Source: a virus
Strand: one strand, 5' to 3'
IMG/VR virus record: IMGVR_UViG_3300024520_000275
Span: 1-34,436 of that record
DNA: 34,436 bases
Shown here: piece by piece, positions 21,952-30,818 of the stretch
Position numbering within the stretch: the stretch's first letter is position 1
How the letters are laid out: each line of letters starts with the position of its first letter
Translations under genes and position numbers: made by a program
The notes under the pieces: generated by a model
What the model was told of the DNA's origin: nothing
The model's database searches: none
What the model saw: only the letters and a program-made list of their open reading frames with translations

Positions 21952-23505
21952 TTAACCAACTGTAGCACCCGCTACTATATTCCTATCCAATTCAGCTGCT
22001 GTCCGTACATCTTTAGCCGTAATAAAGACTTTATTAGGTTTATTCAGTTCACCTATAATAACATCCCTTAGCTGATTTATACCAGAACCTCCCACTATGT
22101 TGAAGTTAGGTGGTTGAATTTCTGTTGTTCCAGTATCTCCTGTATCACCGCTAACACCACCTCTCCCTCCTGGTACTTTAACATCGTATATTTTCTTGAC
22201 CTGTGCGAAGCCGAACAAACCAACTCCTATAGCTTGTGCTATTGCATATCCAGGAACACCTCCTAATGGGCCTTTACCAGCCCCTTTAAGCACACCCGCT
22301 ATTGCAGCATAAGTATCTATCAAAGCTCCCGCTGCTGCTATTGCCTTGCCTTCTTGTGTAGCTTCACCCATTAGAACACCAAGAGCATTTAACCCTTGCC
22401 CTATTCCATCATACAGCATCATTTTATGTTCAAAAGCCATTTGGTCTGCCGCTATTTCATCATCTCTTAAGGCATCTTTCCTCTTTTGAGATTCCCCTAA
22501 AAGCTTTAACTCAGCATTTAAAAACGCCTGACCAGCTTGTAATTCCTCTGCTGCTAAGTTCTGTCTATCGGTTTTATATTCAGCATCAAACAAATGGTCA
22601 AATACCAATCCAAAGGATTTCCCTTTAGTATGTTTTAGCTCTTCCCTTTTTTTACCTATCTTATCTTTAGTTAATCTATTTACCGCATCAATATCTATAC
22701 TTGCTATAAGGTCAGCTATCTTGTCCTCTATTTCCTTCCTAGCCTTTGCTTTGTTTTCCTCACCAAGACCCATAACCGATGTTATGAAATCCTGTGAACG
22801 AGTAGCTCCACCAGACAATATATCACCAGATTTAACACTTTCCCACAAAGCCTGATACCAAGGAACAAAATCCCCAAGCTGCTTCATCTCTATCTCTATC
22901 AAGTCACCTTGTAACTTCTGTAGCTGTGCTATTTGCGCTCTAACCTTAGCTTCCTCTTTAAGTAGTTTTATCCTTTCTTCTATGCTTTCTCGCTGTCTCT
23001 CCGTAAGGCTTTCGTCAAGTTCTAACATTAATTCAAGCTCAGTACCAGCATTTCTATATGCCTTTGCAACATCATTAACGGCTTTACCTGTTTTCTTTGC
23101 CTCTATAGCAAAGTGTTCCATAACGGCAATAACTATTTGGAATATAACAATTATACCAAGTGGGCCAAGGAAAGCAGCCTTCATAGCTAATAAACCCTTT
23201 TTCAGACTTCCTGTTGTAGCGATTAAAGTAACGAATAAGGTTGATAACTGAGAAATGTTATTCGCCATTGCAGTAAGACCAAAGTTGGAATCCGATATGG
23301 TTCTACCTAATTCCACAACAGCAGCACCAGCTAATCCAGTTTTATCTACGGTTTGACCCATTTTCTTACTGGTAGTGGCTAGAGTTGTGTTTAACTTCTT
23401 AGCGGCAAGTTCAGCATTTACAAATCCCTTTGTAATGCCATCAATCTTTACCTTGCCATTAGCGGTATCGACTTCTATGATATATGTGGTCTTTTTTATC
23501 GCCAT
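21952..23505 (-). CDS. Tail tape measure protein (short, 517 aa)
   Basis: N-terminal YIIEVDTANGKVKIDGITKG, an AELAAKKLNTTLATTSKKMG helix, then LSTLFVTLIATTGSLKKGLL and a hydrophobic helix (about 113-130, FLGPLGIIVIFQIVIAVMEH). Long coiled coils (about 150-340) follow, then an Ala/Gly-rich hydrophobic part (about 385-435, GKAIAAAGALIDTYAAIAGV). This is the usual plan of tape measures that set tail length and enter the host membrane during DNA entry. At about 1.5 angstroms per residue of helix, 517 residues suggest a tail of roughly 75-80 nm. Confidence 0.85.
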   Translation of the reverse strand: MAIKKTTYIIEVDTANGKVKIDGITKGFVNAELAAKKLNTTLATTSKKMGQTVDKTGLAGAAVVELGRTISDSNFGLTAMANNISQLSTLFVTLIATTGSLKKGLLAMKAAFLGPLGIIVIFQIVIAVMEHFAIEAKKTGKAVNDVAKAYRNAGTELELMLELDESLTERQRESIEERIKLLKEEAKVRAQIAQLQKLQGDLIEIEMKQLGDFVPWYQALWESVKSGDILSGGATRSQDFITSVMGLGEENKAKARKEIEDKIADLIASIDIDAVNRLTKDKIGKKREELKHTKGKSFGLVFDHLFDAEYKTDRQNLAAEELQAGQAFLNAELKLLGESQKRKDALRDDEIAADQMAFEHKMMLYDGIGQGLNALGVLMGEATQEGKAIAAAGALIDTYAAIAGVLKGAGKGPLGGVPGYAIAQAIGVGLFGFAQVKKIYDVKVPGGRGGVSGDTGDTGTTEIQPPNFNIVGGSGINQLRDVIIGELNKPNKVFITAKDVRTAAELDRNIVAGATVG

Positions 23506-23633
23506 CTCTTAATCTTTTTCTTTAGCCCCTTAAATCCTTTAGGTGCTGCATACTTCCCCTTTGCTATATCAATGTCCTCATCACCGATATACCAATCACT
23601 AGCAGCTAATATTTGTATTATGTTCTTTATCAT
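23496..23633 (-). CDS. Small basic protein before the tape measure (45 aa)
   Basis: ATG at 23633 overlaps the preceding stop as ATGA; the TAA lies ten bases inside the tape-measure gene. Helical start (IKNIIQILAASDWYIGDEDI) and a Lys-rich end (PKGFKGLKKKIKRWR). Overlaps on both sides speak for a real gene. Function unknown. Confidence 0.6.
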   Translation of the reverse strand: MIKNIIQILAASDWYIGDEDIDIAKGKYAAPKGFKGLKKKIKRWR

Positions 23634-25720
23634 TCTGTCACAAGCTCTTTAGATTCTGTTATAAGTTCCAATGTACTTTTTCCATCAATCAAGTCTATAC
23701 TTATTGAGTTTATTTTATGGCTTTGTCCATGTATTATAATCTTATCATTCATACCATAATTAAGAATAAATGATGGTGGTAAATATGCTTCAACGGTTCT
23801 TATTCTATTTGCAGCACCATATACGCTAGTAATATAGTTCTCATAGTAATTAGCGAACAATGATTGAGTGAATGTATTTCTATCCCACTCATCAAGTTCT
23901 GCATTAAAGTTTATTGTCTGTACACCACCAGTTGACCTAGAGTTACCCGCCCTTTGGTATGATTGTGTATTTACAGCACCAGAGTCGTATTCCCACTCTA
24001 TATCGGCTAATGTCTGTGTTCCGTTATTATAGAATATCAATGGTTCATCGGGTGCAATAGGTTCATCACCATCATCCACAAACCAACCAAACAGCATATT
24101 AGCATATCCACTTGTGCCAAGTTCCTCTAATCGTTCAAACATCAAATGTGAAAACGGGACATCAACTGTATATGTTGAGTTGCCGAACACATTACCTAGA
24201 TTGTAACTTAAATCACCAAACCTGTCATCAAGAATTTCCTCTCTTTTCTGTATCAGTTTGGTATCTACATCAGCGTATTTAAACTCAACCGTATCATATA
24301 ATATAGATGGTTTGATTTCAGAGGTAGTTATGTCAACATACTTCGTTATATCCCTATCAACACCTAATCCATAAAAATTATCCAAGGTATCCACATAAAT
24401 ATCACCATCATCATCCTTATACGCTGTAAGGTTGAACATCTTGAATATTCCCATAAGGAAGTCCATTATCCTTTGATTAGGCATTTGATTACTCACATTA
24501 ATCTCAGTTACGGCTGTAACCTGTGTAATATCATATATGCCACCCGCATCAACGGTAGGAGCAGCACCAACATTATATGTTGTCTTAACTAATGTCATAT
24601 CCACATCAACAGTGGTCACAGTGCTATCTGATTGTATGTATATCCTTGGTTGATATGCCTTCTCAGAGTTATAGTCAATAGGATTTACTGTACCAAAACC
24701 ATATTCAAGGTCAATACTCTTACTTCCAGCCGCTATATCAAACTCCTGATACAATATATCAGTAGATGGATTAGCTATATTAAGAATGGTTATGTCATAA
24801 TTACCACTTCCACCCGTTACCACATCAAATGTCACATCCCATGCTGTAGCGTATCCTGTTGGATAAGTTGGCATATTCTTTCCATAGGAAGATAACCAAC
24901 CAACAAATGAGCCATTATAATATGCATTATCCACATTCGCAGCTGTGTATGTGTAATCATCAGCCTCTATCAAACTCCATTGGTCAGCTTCACCATTAAT
25001 AACTCCTTCTGCCCTGTTGAGCCACATATAAAGGTCATTAAACTCATCTTCACTAAAGAAATCCCTGGTAAATGTTAAATTAAAATCATTCTCTATGGCT
25101 TCTATAATATGTATAAGCCTTATAGCTGGTTTTAATTGGTTATACTCCAATCTATTCCCATCTGTTGTATCATAGAACTGTGGTGATGCGGTAGAGTCAT
25201 AAACATATCTCTTTGTGTGCGCTATAAGAGGATATATTATATCCGCATCAACATGCCTAACGCCACCAGATAATCCAAGCTCTAATCCATCCCTTACTAT
25301 TGCACCAGTGTAAGCATGGTTATAGGCTTCCATGTTAAGGAATGATAGTGTCTTATCCGAAAGAGCATCCCTTAAATCAATACCATCACCATAGAACCTG
25401 ATAGCATAAGATATAGCTTTATTATTCTCTAACTTTACATTAGTCAGTTTTATACTACCTGTTTTGTAATTAGCACCACTTATCTTTATTTCAGCTGGCA
25501 ATGAAAATCTAGCATCAAAAGCACCGTCAATATCCTTATTGTACCAGTGTCCAAATATCTTATTGTTGTTTTTGGATGCTGGTAAACTGAAATCCTGTGT
25601 GAATGAGGTAAATAGAGAGGATATGTCCCTTATATTCTGTATGGTATCAGTTATATTTATGTTCTCATCCTGAAACATGTCAGTTTTACTTCCTTGTATG
25701 TATAAACTTACGTCTAACAT
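23630..25720 (-). CDS. Large tail/baseplate structural protein (696 aa)
   Basis: Begins VSLYIQGSKTDMFQDENINI, then SLFTSFTQDFSLPASKNNNK and IFGHWYNKDIDGAFDARFSL. I know this N-terminal block (DLFxDE.I, FTxFTxxFxxPAS.NN..F.H.YN.DI) from large tail proteins of flavobacterial phages. The rest is beta-rich with several Asp/Tyr-rich stretches, and its end (YGMNDKIIIHGQSHKINSIS) looks like a beta-sandwich. By place, after the gp10-like and tail-terminator genes and before the tape measure, it may be a tail-tip hub, but no enzyme motif is visible. Confidence 0.65.
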   Translation of the reverse strand: MLDVSLYIQGSKTDMFQDENINITDTIQNIRDISSLFTSFTQDFSLPASKNNNKIFGHWYNKDIDGAFDARFSLPAEIKISGANYKTGSIKLTNVKLENNKAISYAIRFYGDGIDLRDALSDKTLSFLNMEAYNHAYTGAIVRDGLELGLSGGVRHVDADIIYPLIAHTKRYVYDSTASPQFYDTTDGNRLEYNQLKPAIRLIHIIEAIENDFNLTFTRDFFSEDEFNDLYMWLNRAEGVINGEADQWSLIEADDYTYTAANVDNAYYNGSFVGWLSSYGKNMPTYPTGYATAWDVTFDVVTGGSGNYDITILNIANPSTDILYQEFDIAAGSKSIDLEYGFGTVNPIDYNSEKAYQPRIYIQSDSTVTTVDVDMTLVKTTYNVGAAPTVDAGGIYDITQVTAVTEINVSNQMPNQRIMDFLMGIFKMFNLTAYKDDDGDIYVDTLDNFYGLGVDRDITKYVDITTSEIKPSILYDTVEFKYADVDTKLIQKREEILDDRFGDLSYNLGNVFGNSTYTVDVPFSHLMFERLEELGTSGYANMLFGWFVDDGDEPIAPDEPLIFYNNGTQTLADIEWEYDSGAVNTQSYQRAGNSRSTGGVQTINFNAELDEWDRNTFTQSLFANYYENYITSVYGAANRIRTVEAYLPPSFILNYGMNDKIIIHGQSHKINSISIDLIDGKSTLELITESKELVTE

Positions 25721-26857
25721 CTATCTTATGTTATTTAACTTATTGAACGCAAAATCAATTGAAATAGAATTGTTTATTAACTTGTCTCCTACACTGGTCT
25801 TAAATTCCATGCCATTATCACTAACATTAACGGGTAATATACTACCATCATAATCTATCCATACAACTTCACTTAGGTATAGCTGTTTAAACACTTCATT
25901 ATAATCTTCTGGATACCAACCTGAGTTCATTTGCAATGTTTCCCTACCGTTCTTATCTAATATCTTCTCTTGGTGGTGTGTTGTGTCATAAGTGCCTATA
26001 CTTAATATATTGGACTTATAGGTTTTCTTCTGTGTTGAAATACTCAATCTAGACCTCTTAAAGAACCATAAGTCCTGTAATGCACCAAACTTGTTTACGA
26101 ATGTTAGTTTATATGGTGTGTGTTTTTGTTCATGTATATCTTTGACGGTTAATTTAGTCTGCGTGGTTCCATCATCTAATATAACGGCATCACAAGGATG
26201 TGTATAATAACGCTTAAAGACGTTCTCTAACGCACTTTCTTCAAAGGTGGCACTTACAGCCTCCACCCTTGCCTTAAAAGTGTCGTAGGAAGCTCCTGTG
26301 TTACTTACATACTGTATTATATCTGTTGTTTCTAGTCTTGTAGCTGTAATTGACTCACTATCCACTATTTCACCTTTATACAGGAAGTAAACGTCAGTTA
26401 TGTTGGTTTGTAATATTGGTACTCTAACTACACCATCATCACTCTTGTATATCAATGTGTTTGATTGCAATAAGTCTGGTGCTGTATATGTTTCATCATT
26501 ACTCTGCACACCTTCCTCAAAATACCTATATCCGTCAAATCCCTCTATACGGACAACGGCTTCTGGTGTTTGAGCCACATCACTTATGTACTCTGTTATC
26601 TGATAGGCTACCCAAACACATGTTGAGGTGTATGTGCCATCGAATGTAGACTCTATGAAATCCCTTGCCAAGTCAGCTATATCAAAAACTACATAGGGGT
26701 TGCCTGTGGCTGGTGTAATAGCACCTGATGTTAGACTGTACTGTGCAGCTGGTTCATCTGTGGATAGTGTACCAACATATGTAGATATATCCAAGTCAAC
26801 CTGTGTTAAGTTGGCTGTTTGTTTTATTACAAAATATGGGCTTCTTAGATTTATCAT
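25721..26857 (-). CDS. Tail structural protein (378 aa)
   Basis: Starts MINLRSPYFVIKQTANLTQV; beta-rich throughout with no clear catalytic residues. Characteristic blocks are YVVFDIADLARDFIES, VRIEGFDGYRYFEEG and KLTFVNKFGALQDLWFFKRS. I know this type from flavobacterial phage tail clusters, always next to the large protein that follows here. Its stop adjoins that gene directly. Likely a tail-tip component. Confidence 0.6.
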   Translation of the reverse strand: MINLRSPYFVIKQTANLTQVDLDISTYVGTLSTDEPAAQYSLTSGAITPATGNPYVVFDIADLARDFIESTFDGTYTSTCVWVAYQITEYISDVAQTPEAVVRIEGFDGYRYFEEGVQSNDETYTAPDLLQSNTLIYKSDDGVVRVPILQTNITDVYFLYKGEIVDSESITATRLETTDIIQYVSNTGASYDTFKARVEAVSATFEESALENVFKRYYTHPCDAVILDDGTTQTKLTVKDIHEQKHTPYKLTFVNKFGALQDLWFFKRSRLSISTQKKTYKSNILSIGTYDTTHHQEKILDKNGRETLQMNSGWYPEDYNEVFKQLYLSEVVWIDYDGSILPVNVSDNGMEFKTSVGDKLINNSISIDFAFNKLNNIR

Positions 26858-28062
26858 TGTGTTCTAGATTTTGAGTCAGTATCATTCAATACCCTTTTAT
26901 ACATTGCCACTTCCTTTATTTTAGCAGCCCCACCTTGACCCCTTAGTAATAGAATCTCATCAGTTAGTTCAAGGTCAGATGCTTCTGTTATAACCTTAGT
27001 TCCATTCACCCAAACTTCCGTACTATCGCCAAATAAATTAAATAAAGCCTTTAGTCTCTTGGTTGTCGTTGCTGTGTAAGTAACTGTTGTTGTGTCTGTA
27101 TTCTGTAGGGATATTCTTCCATAACCACTTCCAGTTGTTTTACCGTAAACAGCTACATATCCATTAGTAGTACCTATTCTAGCTATAGTTGTTCCCGCAT
27201 CCTGGTCATCATCAGTCACTTCTAGGTCAACATACAGAGCACCACTCGTTTCGTTGATTAATCCATTTGTCACTACACTACCTACGTTTAATGAGTCAAA
27301 TAACCTTTGTAATTGAGAGCTAGTTGTCGGTATGTAGCTAGTTGCAAAAGCACCAACCTCTATTTGAGCACCCCACAACCAACAGTGTCCTGTATTAGCA
27401 CCGCTAGTTGAGTATGATGGGTAGAATATGTATCTTACTTGTGTTGTTCCTGATATGGTCAATGTAGTAATAACCCTAGCCCATCCATCACCATAATCTT
27501 CCACTTTAGTCACAGTTCCACCAAAGTCATCACTTACAGCTGTTGTGGTCAGGTCATCATTTATATCTACCTCATAATTATCCGCTACTGTAAATGCAGA
27601 AACCTGTACCCTAATACTGTCCGTATTGCCGAACTTGACAAATGCAGAGAAAGTCAGAACAGTTCCATCAGTTTGACTTGCGTTCATTAAGAATCTTGAA
27701 TATTGACTATCCGCATTAGAACTATCCTGTATTTTGCTACCAGTCTTATCCCCATCAGGAGAAATGGTGTCATTTGCTGTTTGGGTGTTGGTGTGTGTCC
27801 AATTAGCACCACTAAGGGCTTCACTGTTGAATACTAAGTTAGTCCTAGTTGGCTCTAATAATAAACCAATTCCATTATGATAGTCTAATCTTGGTGTATC
27901 CGTTGCCACAGCCTCTATTAATCCCTCACTATTAACACGTGTGCCATTTCCTATGTAAGAAGATACGTTCATATCACCATCACCGTTATCAGGTAGTATA
28001 GCGTATAGATTATTAGCTTTATATGCAGATGGCTTTAATAAAAATGTTGGTTTACAACTCAT
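26854..28062 (-). CDS. Virion protein with carbohydrate-binding-like and LamG-like domains (402 aa)
   Basis: The LDYHNGIGLLLEPTRTNL and FNSEALSGANWTHTN blocks are followed by a CBM-like beta-sandwich (about 105-235, SAFVKFGNTDSIRVQVSAFT, then WLWGAQIEVGAFATSYIPTT). A second beta-sandwich lies at about 265-385, with VEVWVNGTKV-like sequence STEVWVNGTKVI. This domain set is common in phage fibres and head spikes that bind sugars. It has no signal peptide, unlike the three spike or fibre genes at 15875-20704. Four-base overlaps on both sides. Confidence 0.65.
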   Translation of the reverse strand: MSCKPTFLLKPSAYKANNLYAILPDNGDGDMNVSSYIGNGTRVNSEGLIEAVATDTPRLDYHNGIGLLLEPTRTNLVFNSEALSGANWTHTNTQTANDTISPDGDKTGSKIQDSSNADSQYSRFLMNASQTDGTVLTFSAFVKFGNTDSIRVQVSAFTVADNYEVDINDDLTTTAVSDDFGGTVTKVEDYGDGWARVITTLTISGTTQVRYIFYPSYSTSGANTGHCWLWGAQIEVGAFATSYIPTTSSQLQRLFDSLNVGSVVTNGLINETSGALYVDLEVTDDDQDAGTTIARIGTTNGYVAVYGKTTGSGYGRISLQNTDTTTVTYTATTTKRLKALFNLFGDSTEVWVNGTKVITEASDLELTDEILLLRGQGGAAKIKEVAMYKRVLNDTDSKSRTQ

Positions 28063-28586
28063 TTCACTACTCTTTTTGTGTTCTTATTCAAATGGGCTTC
28101 CACATCATCCACGTAAGCACCCATAACATTTTCTTCATAACTAGGGGCTATTCTGTTGAATGTAAAATCAAGTATTCCAGAACCTCCACTAAACCTTCTA
28201 ATACCACCTCTTCTACTTATCCCTATAGCAATGGCGGTAGCTGCTCTTCTGTATGATGCTCTAGTCCGTCTAACAAACTTACCCTTCCTTTTTGGATGAA
28301 CCCCTTTGTCTTTCATCCACTGTACTATCCCATCCAAATGTTTACCAGCTGGTGGTGATTTAGGACGGAATCCTTTGTCTATCAATTCAAGTGTAGCAGC
28401 TGGCCCCTTCCCATCTGATAATATATGGGTTGTTGTTTCCTTTGTCTCCTGTTTAATACTTCTTCTGGTCTTACCACTGGCATCTGTTTTATCTATCTTC
28501 ATTTGGGTCTTTAGTTTCTCAACGAAGATTTCACCCCATTTATTCATTGCAGAGGTTGTACGTGTATATATTATCTTAGCAGCCAC
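28059..28586 (-). CDS. HK97 gp10-like tail completion protein
   Basis: 175 residues, basic. It has an N-terminal helix (TSAMNKWGEIFVEKLKTQMK), then KTRRSIKQETKETTTHILSD, a GPAATLELIDKGFRPKSPPA turn and a helix with FVRRTRASYRRAATAIAIGI. The helix, strand and Arg-rich loop order matches HK97-gp10-type neck/tail-completion proteins. Its start overlaps the tail-terminator-like gene by 11 bases. Confidence 0.65.
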   Translation of the reverse strand: MAAKIIYTRTTSAMNKWGEIFVEKLKTQMKIDKTDASGKTRRSIKQETKETTTHILSDGKGPAATLELIDKGFRPKSPPAGKHLDGIVQWMKDKGVHPKRKGKFVRRTRASYRRAATAIAIGISRRGGIRRFSGGSGILDFTFNRIAPSYEENVMGAYVDDVEAHLNKNTKRVVK

Positions 28587-29040
28587 CTTTACTTATATCA
28601 TTTGGTACTTGAATCTCTATTTGTGCCAACCATCCAGCTAACATACCCTCAAACCTGTCCTCATATGGCTCTACAGTCGGTTCTTCTCCTAATTTTATGT
28701 TCAAATCGTTTAAAGCACCCCTTCTTAATGAATTAATCAGTTTTGTCATTACAACGAACTGAGTATTATAAACATCGTGTAAATTATCATTACCAAAGAA
28801 CTCATCTTCACTTTCAGCACTCTTATTGTGGTCAATTTGGTCTAATGTGAGTATATTTATGGTGAATGTTATGATATTGTTATCAAAAACAGCGTTTTCT
28901 ATATCCATGTGTGATAATGGGAAAATAGTTGTCTTATCATTGTCTATTTCAGGTAAATCACCATAGGATACCGTTTTTGTTATACCATCATTCCTAAAAT
29001 GGTCTCTTATGCTATCTAAAATATTATATACCTGTACCAT
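28576..29040 (-). CDS. Putative tail terminator/neck protein (154 aa)
   Basis: N-terminal helix (VYNILDSIRDHFRNDGITKT), then alternating strands with PLSHMDIENAVFDNNIITF and a C-terminal strand WLAQIEIQVPNDI. Acidic. Size, alpha-beta layout and place beside a gp10-like gene suit a tail terminator. I know related proteins from flavobacterial phages but not with proven function. Confidence 0.5.
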   Translation of the reverse strand: MVQVYNILDSIRDHFRNDGITKTVSYGDLPEIDNDKTTIFPLSHMDIENAVFDNNIITFTINILTLDQIDHNKSAESEDEFFGNDNLHDVYNTQFVVMTKLINSLRRGALNDLNIKLGEEPTVEPYEDRFEGMLAGWLAQIEIQVPNDISKGGC

Positions 29041-29811
29041 TGTCTTTCATACTGTTTAATTCTAATTCATTCTTCTCTGCTTCGTACATAAGGAACATTA
29101 AGGCCTGATGGAGTGGAATCTCTGAAACCTCATTGATTCTAGCAGCGTTTCCCTGACAGAGTACATGGAAAGAAGAGTACCATCCCCACCTTTTAGCAAA
29201 GTTTCGCTCTCTTGCCCCAACTTCTCCGCTTGCTTCTTTGAATAATCCATCATATTTTCTGATAATTTCATCCCTAAACGGTAAAAAAAAACCACTGCAC
29301 CGAGTACAATACTCACAGGAAGCTCTTTCATTGCCATCGCATACTCTTCACTTCCCTTATATTCGTATATTTCATACATTTCTTTAGGGAAATTGGTCTT
29401 TATTGGCCTAAATAAGACCGCCATAGCCTTATGCATCTCTTGCCAATTAGAGATATATTTCTCTATATCAGTGTATTCTCCTACTGACATTTCCTCTAAA
29501 TCAGGTATAAAACCAAATTCATGCTGTTTTCCTGAGTCATCCCTAGTCTGAAACCTTCTTATTAAGGGCGTTTCCTCTCCAAAACAGGATTCAAGCTGTT
29601 CTAATGCGAACATAAAATGCTTTACCGGCAAATTATAGCTCTCTTTTAGTGCTAATCCACAGAATATATCCAAAGCCTTTAGGTTAAGGAAATCTTCTAC
29701 ATCCTCTATGTCCTTGTTGGTATCAACCACCTTTAAATACTGTTGGTATTGTCCAAGTGTAATATCACTAAGCGAATTAGGCACTGCTATGTTAAGTTTT
29801 ATCTTACTCAT
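29024..29811 (-). CDS. Tail assembly chaperone, -1 frameshift product (GT-like, 262 aa)
   Basis: If the ribosome or RNA polymerase slips by one base on the T9 run, residues 1-176 join an 86-residue extension in the -1 frame. It starts LPFRDEIIRKYDGLF, contains NFAKRWGWYSSFHVL and IPLHQALMFLMYEAEKNELE, and stops at 29026-29024. The extension is stop-free, has A/T-rich wobble positions like its neighbours and looks like a helical protein domain. G/GT-type frameshifting is a conserved trait of long-tailed phages, where both products guide tail-tube assembly around the tape measure. The alternative is a real one-base indel or a sequencing error in the homopolymer, which would make this the sole product. 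Confidence 0.7.
29098..29811 (-). CDS. Tail assembly chaperone, zero-frame product (237 aa)
   Basis: Begins KIKLNIAVPNSLSDITLGQY, an alpha-helical protein known to me from the tail-chaperone position of Bacteroidota phages. Residues 1-176 read up to VVFF on the slippery run. The zero frame then continues for 61 codons (YRLGMKLSENMMDYSKKQAE and on to FHSIRP) to TAA at 29100-29098. After the run the wobble positions are less A/T (30 of 61 by hand count) than in the -1 frame (39 of 61), which hints that this tail is the lesser or secondary product. Overlaps the Cys-rich gene by eight bases. Confidence 0.7.
   Translation of the reverse strand: MSKIKLNIAVPNSLSDITLGQYQQYLKVVDTNKDIEDVEDFLNLKALDIFCGLALKESYNLPVKHFMFALEQLESCFGEETPLIRRFQTRDDSGKQHEFGFIPDLEEMSVGEYTDIEKYISNWQEMHKAMAVLFRPIKTNFPKEMYEIYEYKGSEEYAMAMKELPVSIVLGAVVFFYRLGMKLSENMMDYSKKQAEKLGQESETLLKGGDGTLLSMYSVRETLLESMRFQRFHSIRP
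29283..29293 (-). other. Slippery sequence GG-T9 for -1 frameshifting or transcriptional slippage
   Basis: Minus-strand GGTTTTTTTTTAC; zero-frame codons GTT TTT TTT TAC. T TTT TTT allows perfect re-pairing of two Phe tRNAs after a -1 slip, and nine identical bases also favour RNA polymerase slippage. The zero-frame codons are residues 174-177. I see no obvious strong pseudoknot right after it. Confidence 0.7.
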
Positions 29812-30253
29812 GCTTATGTACCTTTACAAGACGTTTAAGTTCATTGACAACTCTTTTTAAACACCCTCCACATGATGTAGGTTGTATGTTCTTATCGAAA
29901 GCATAGTTATAAATACCCAATAACTTGACTTGTTGCACATGTGTTACTCTAGTTCTACTTTCCGTAAGAAATTCCACTAGAAAAACAAAATCTTCTTCCT
30001 CTAAACAGTTGGGTTTGTAATATCTAAACTCTTTATTGAGTCTTTTTCTTCTGTCCTCACATCCACAGTCCTCCATCCCCAATAACTTAGCGGCACTATC
30101 AGCTACCTTATCTAATCCTATTGCTTTGGTTATCTTTGCAACAGTATCACCCAATCCTTCTGATTGCTTCTCATACCATACCACCCATTCCTTGTATTCC
30201 TTGGTTCTTTTGTCTAATTGCTCGTAATACTCTGCATTTCGTTCAAATTTCAT
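29804..30253 (-). CDS. Cys-rich conserved late protein (149 aa)
   Basis: Contains GLGDTVAKITKAIGLDKVAD, then MEDCGCEDRRKRLNKEF (about 60-76) and a C-terminal TSCGGCLKRVV. I recognise the GLGDTxAKxTKAxGxDK and CGCxxRxxxLN blocks from a widespread family in flavobacterial phages and prophages, function unknown. The two Cys pairs (CGC and CGGC) could bind zinc. First gene of the late minus-strand block, 42 bases after a candidate late promoter box. Confidence 0.7.
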   Translation of the reverse strand: MKFERNAEYYEQLDKRTKEYKEWVVWYEKQSEGLGDTVAKITKAIGLDKVADSAAKLLGMEDCGCEDRRKRLNKEFRYYKPNCLEEEDFVFLVEFLTESRTRVTHVQQVKLLGIYNYAFDKNIQPTSCGGCLKRVVNELKRLVKVHKHE

Positions 30254-30295
30254 GATTTTTGTTTTTTAACTTTAATTTAACTTATTTGCCTGTAA

Positions 30296-30324
30296 TAATA
30301 TAACGGTAAAGTGATATATTTGTA
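30296..30324 (-). promoter_or_regulatory. Candidate phage late promoter (first late unit)
   Basis: Minus-strand TTACAAA (ACAA at 30323-30320) and CGTTATATTA (30305-30296), ACAA-to-CGTT distance 18. It lies upstream of the Cys-rich gene and thus of the whole tail operon. The upstream ACAA part overlaps, in opposite sense, the TTTG of the plus-strand promoter box. Confidence 0.55.
30315..30322 (+). promoter_or_regulatory. Bacteroidota-type -7 box (TATATTTG) before the second homing endonuclease
   Basis: Perfect match to TAnnTTTG, four bases before the ATG at 30327. A TTTG at 30285-30288 could be the -33 element, although the 26-base spacing is longer than usual. Such a promoter would give a leaderless message for the endonuclease and the right-hand plus-strand genes. 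Confidence 0.55.
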
Positions 30325-30326
30325 AC

Positions 30327-30818
30327 ATGATAGAAGTATGGAAAGAGATAAATGGATACGAGGGTGTGTACGAGGTGTCTAATTTAGGCAGAGTTAAATC
30401 CCTTAAGTACAATAAAACAAGGATACTAAAACAAACTGTTCACAGTAATGGGTATTTTGGTGTTACTTTGTACTTAGACAATTCTCCAATTCAGCGTGAA
30501 ATACACGTACTCGTAGCTATCGCATTTCTAAAACACGTCCAAAACGGGTATGTTAGAGTTATTGACCATATAGACAATAACCCATTAAATAATAATTTAA
30601 ATAATCTTAGGATTATATCACATAGAGAAAATGTAAGTAAGCGAAAGAAAAAATACTCAAGTAAGTTTCCAGGAGTTCATCTAAACGCCAAACAAAATAA
30701 GTGGTTTGCATCAATATATATGGACGGTTCTCAGAAGCATATAGGGAGTTTCCGAACAGAGATTGAAGCCAAGGACGCATATCAAAAAGAACTAAATGAA
30801 TTATTAAACAGGAAATAA
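30327..30818 (+). CDS. NUMOD4-HNH-AP2 homing endonuclease (second copy type)
   Basis: 163 residues. NUMOD4 at the N-terminus (VWKEINGYEGVYEVSNLGRV), HNH core (about 70-110: VLVAIAFLKH, IDHIDNNPLNNNLNNLRIIS) and AP2-like C-terminus (about 112-155: FPGVHLNAKQNKWFASIYMD). All core HNH residues appear present. It is related in domain order to the endonuclease at 4598 but not a recent copy. It sits at the boundary between the divergent late and right-hand operons rather than inside a gene. TAATG coupling to the next gene. Confidence 0.85.
   Translation: MIEVWKEINGYEGVYEVSNLGRVKSLKYNKTRILKQTVHSNGYFGVTLYLDNSPIQREIHVLVAIAFLKHVQNGYVRVIDHIDNNPLNNNLNNLRIISHRENVSKRKKKYSSKFPGVHLNAKQNKWFASIYMDGSQKHIGSFRTEIEAKDAYQKELNELLNRK

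Noticed and set aside
26171-26190. Further minus-strand CGTTATATTA copy
   Set aside because: It lies inside the tail gene 25721-26857, encodes part of the protein (VIL), and lacks ACAA at 18-20 bases.
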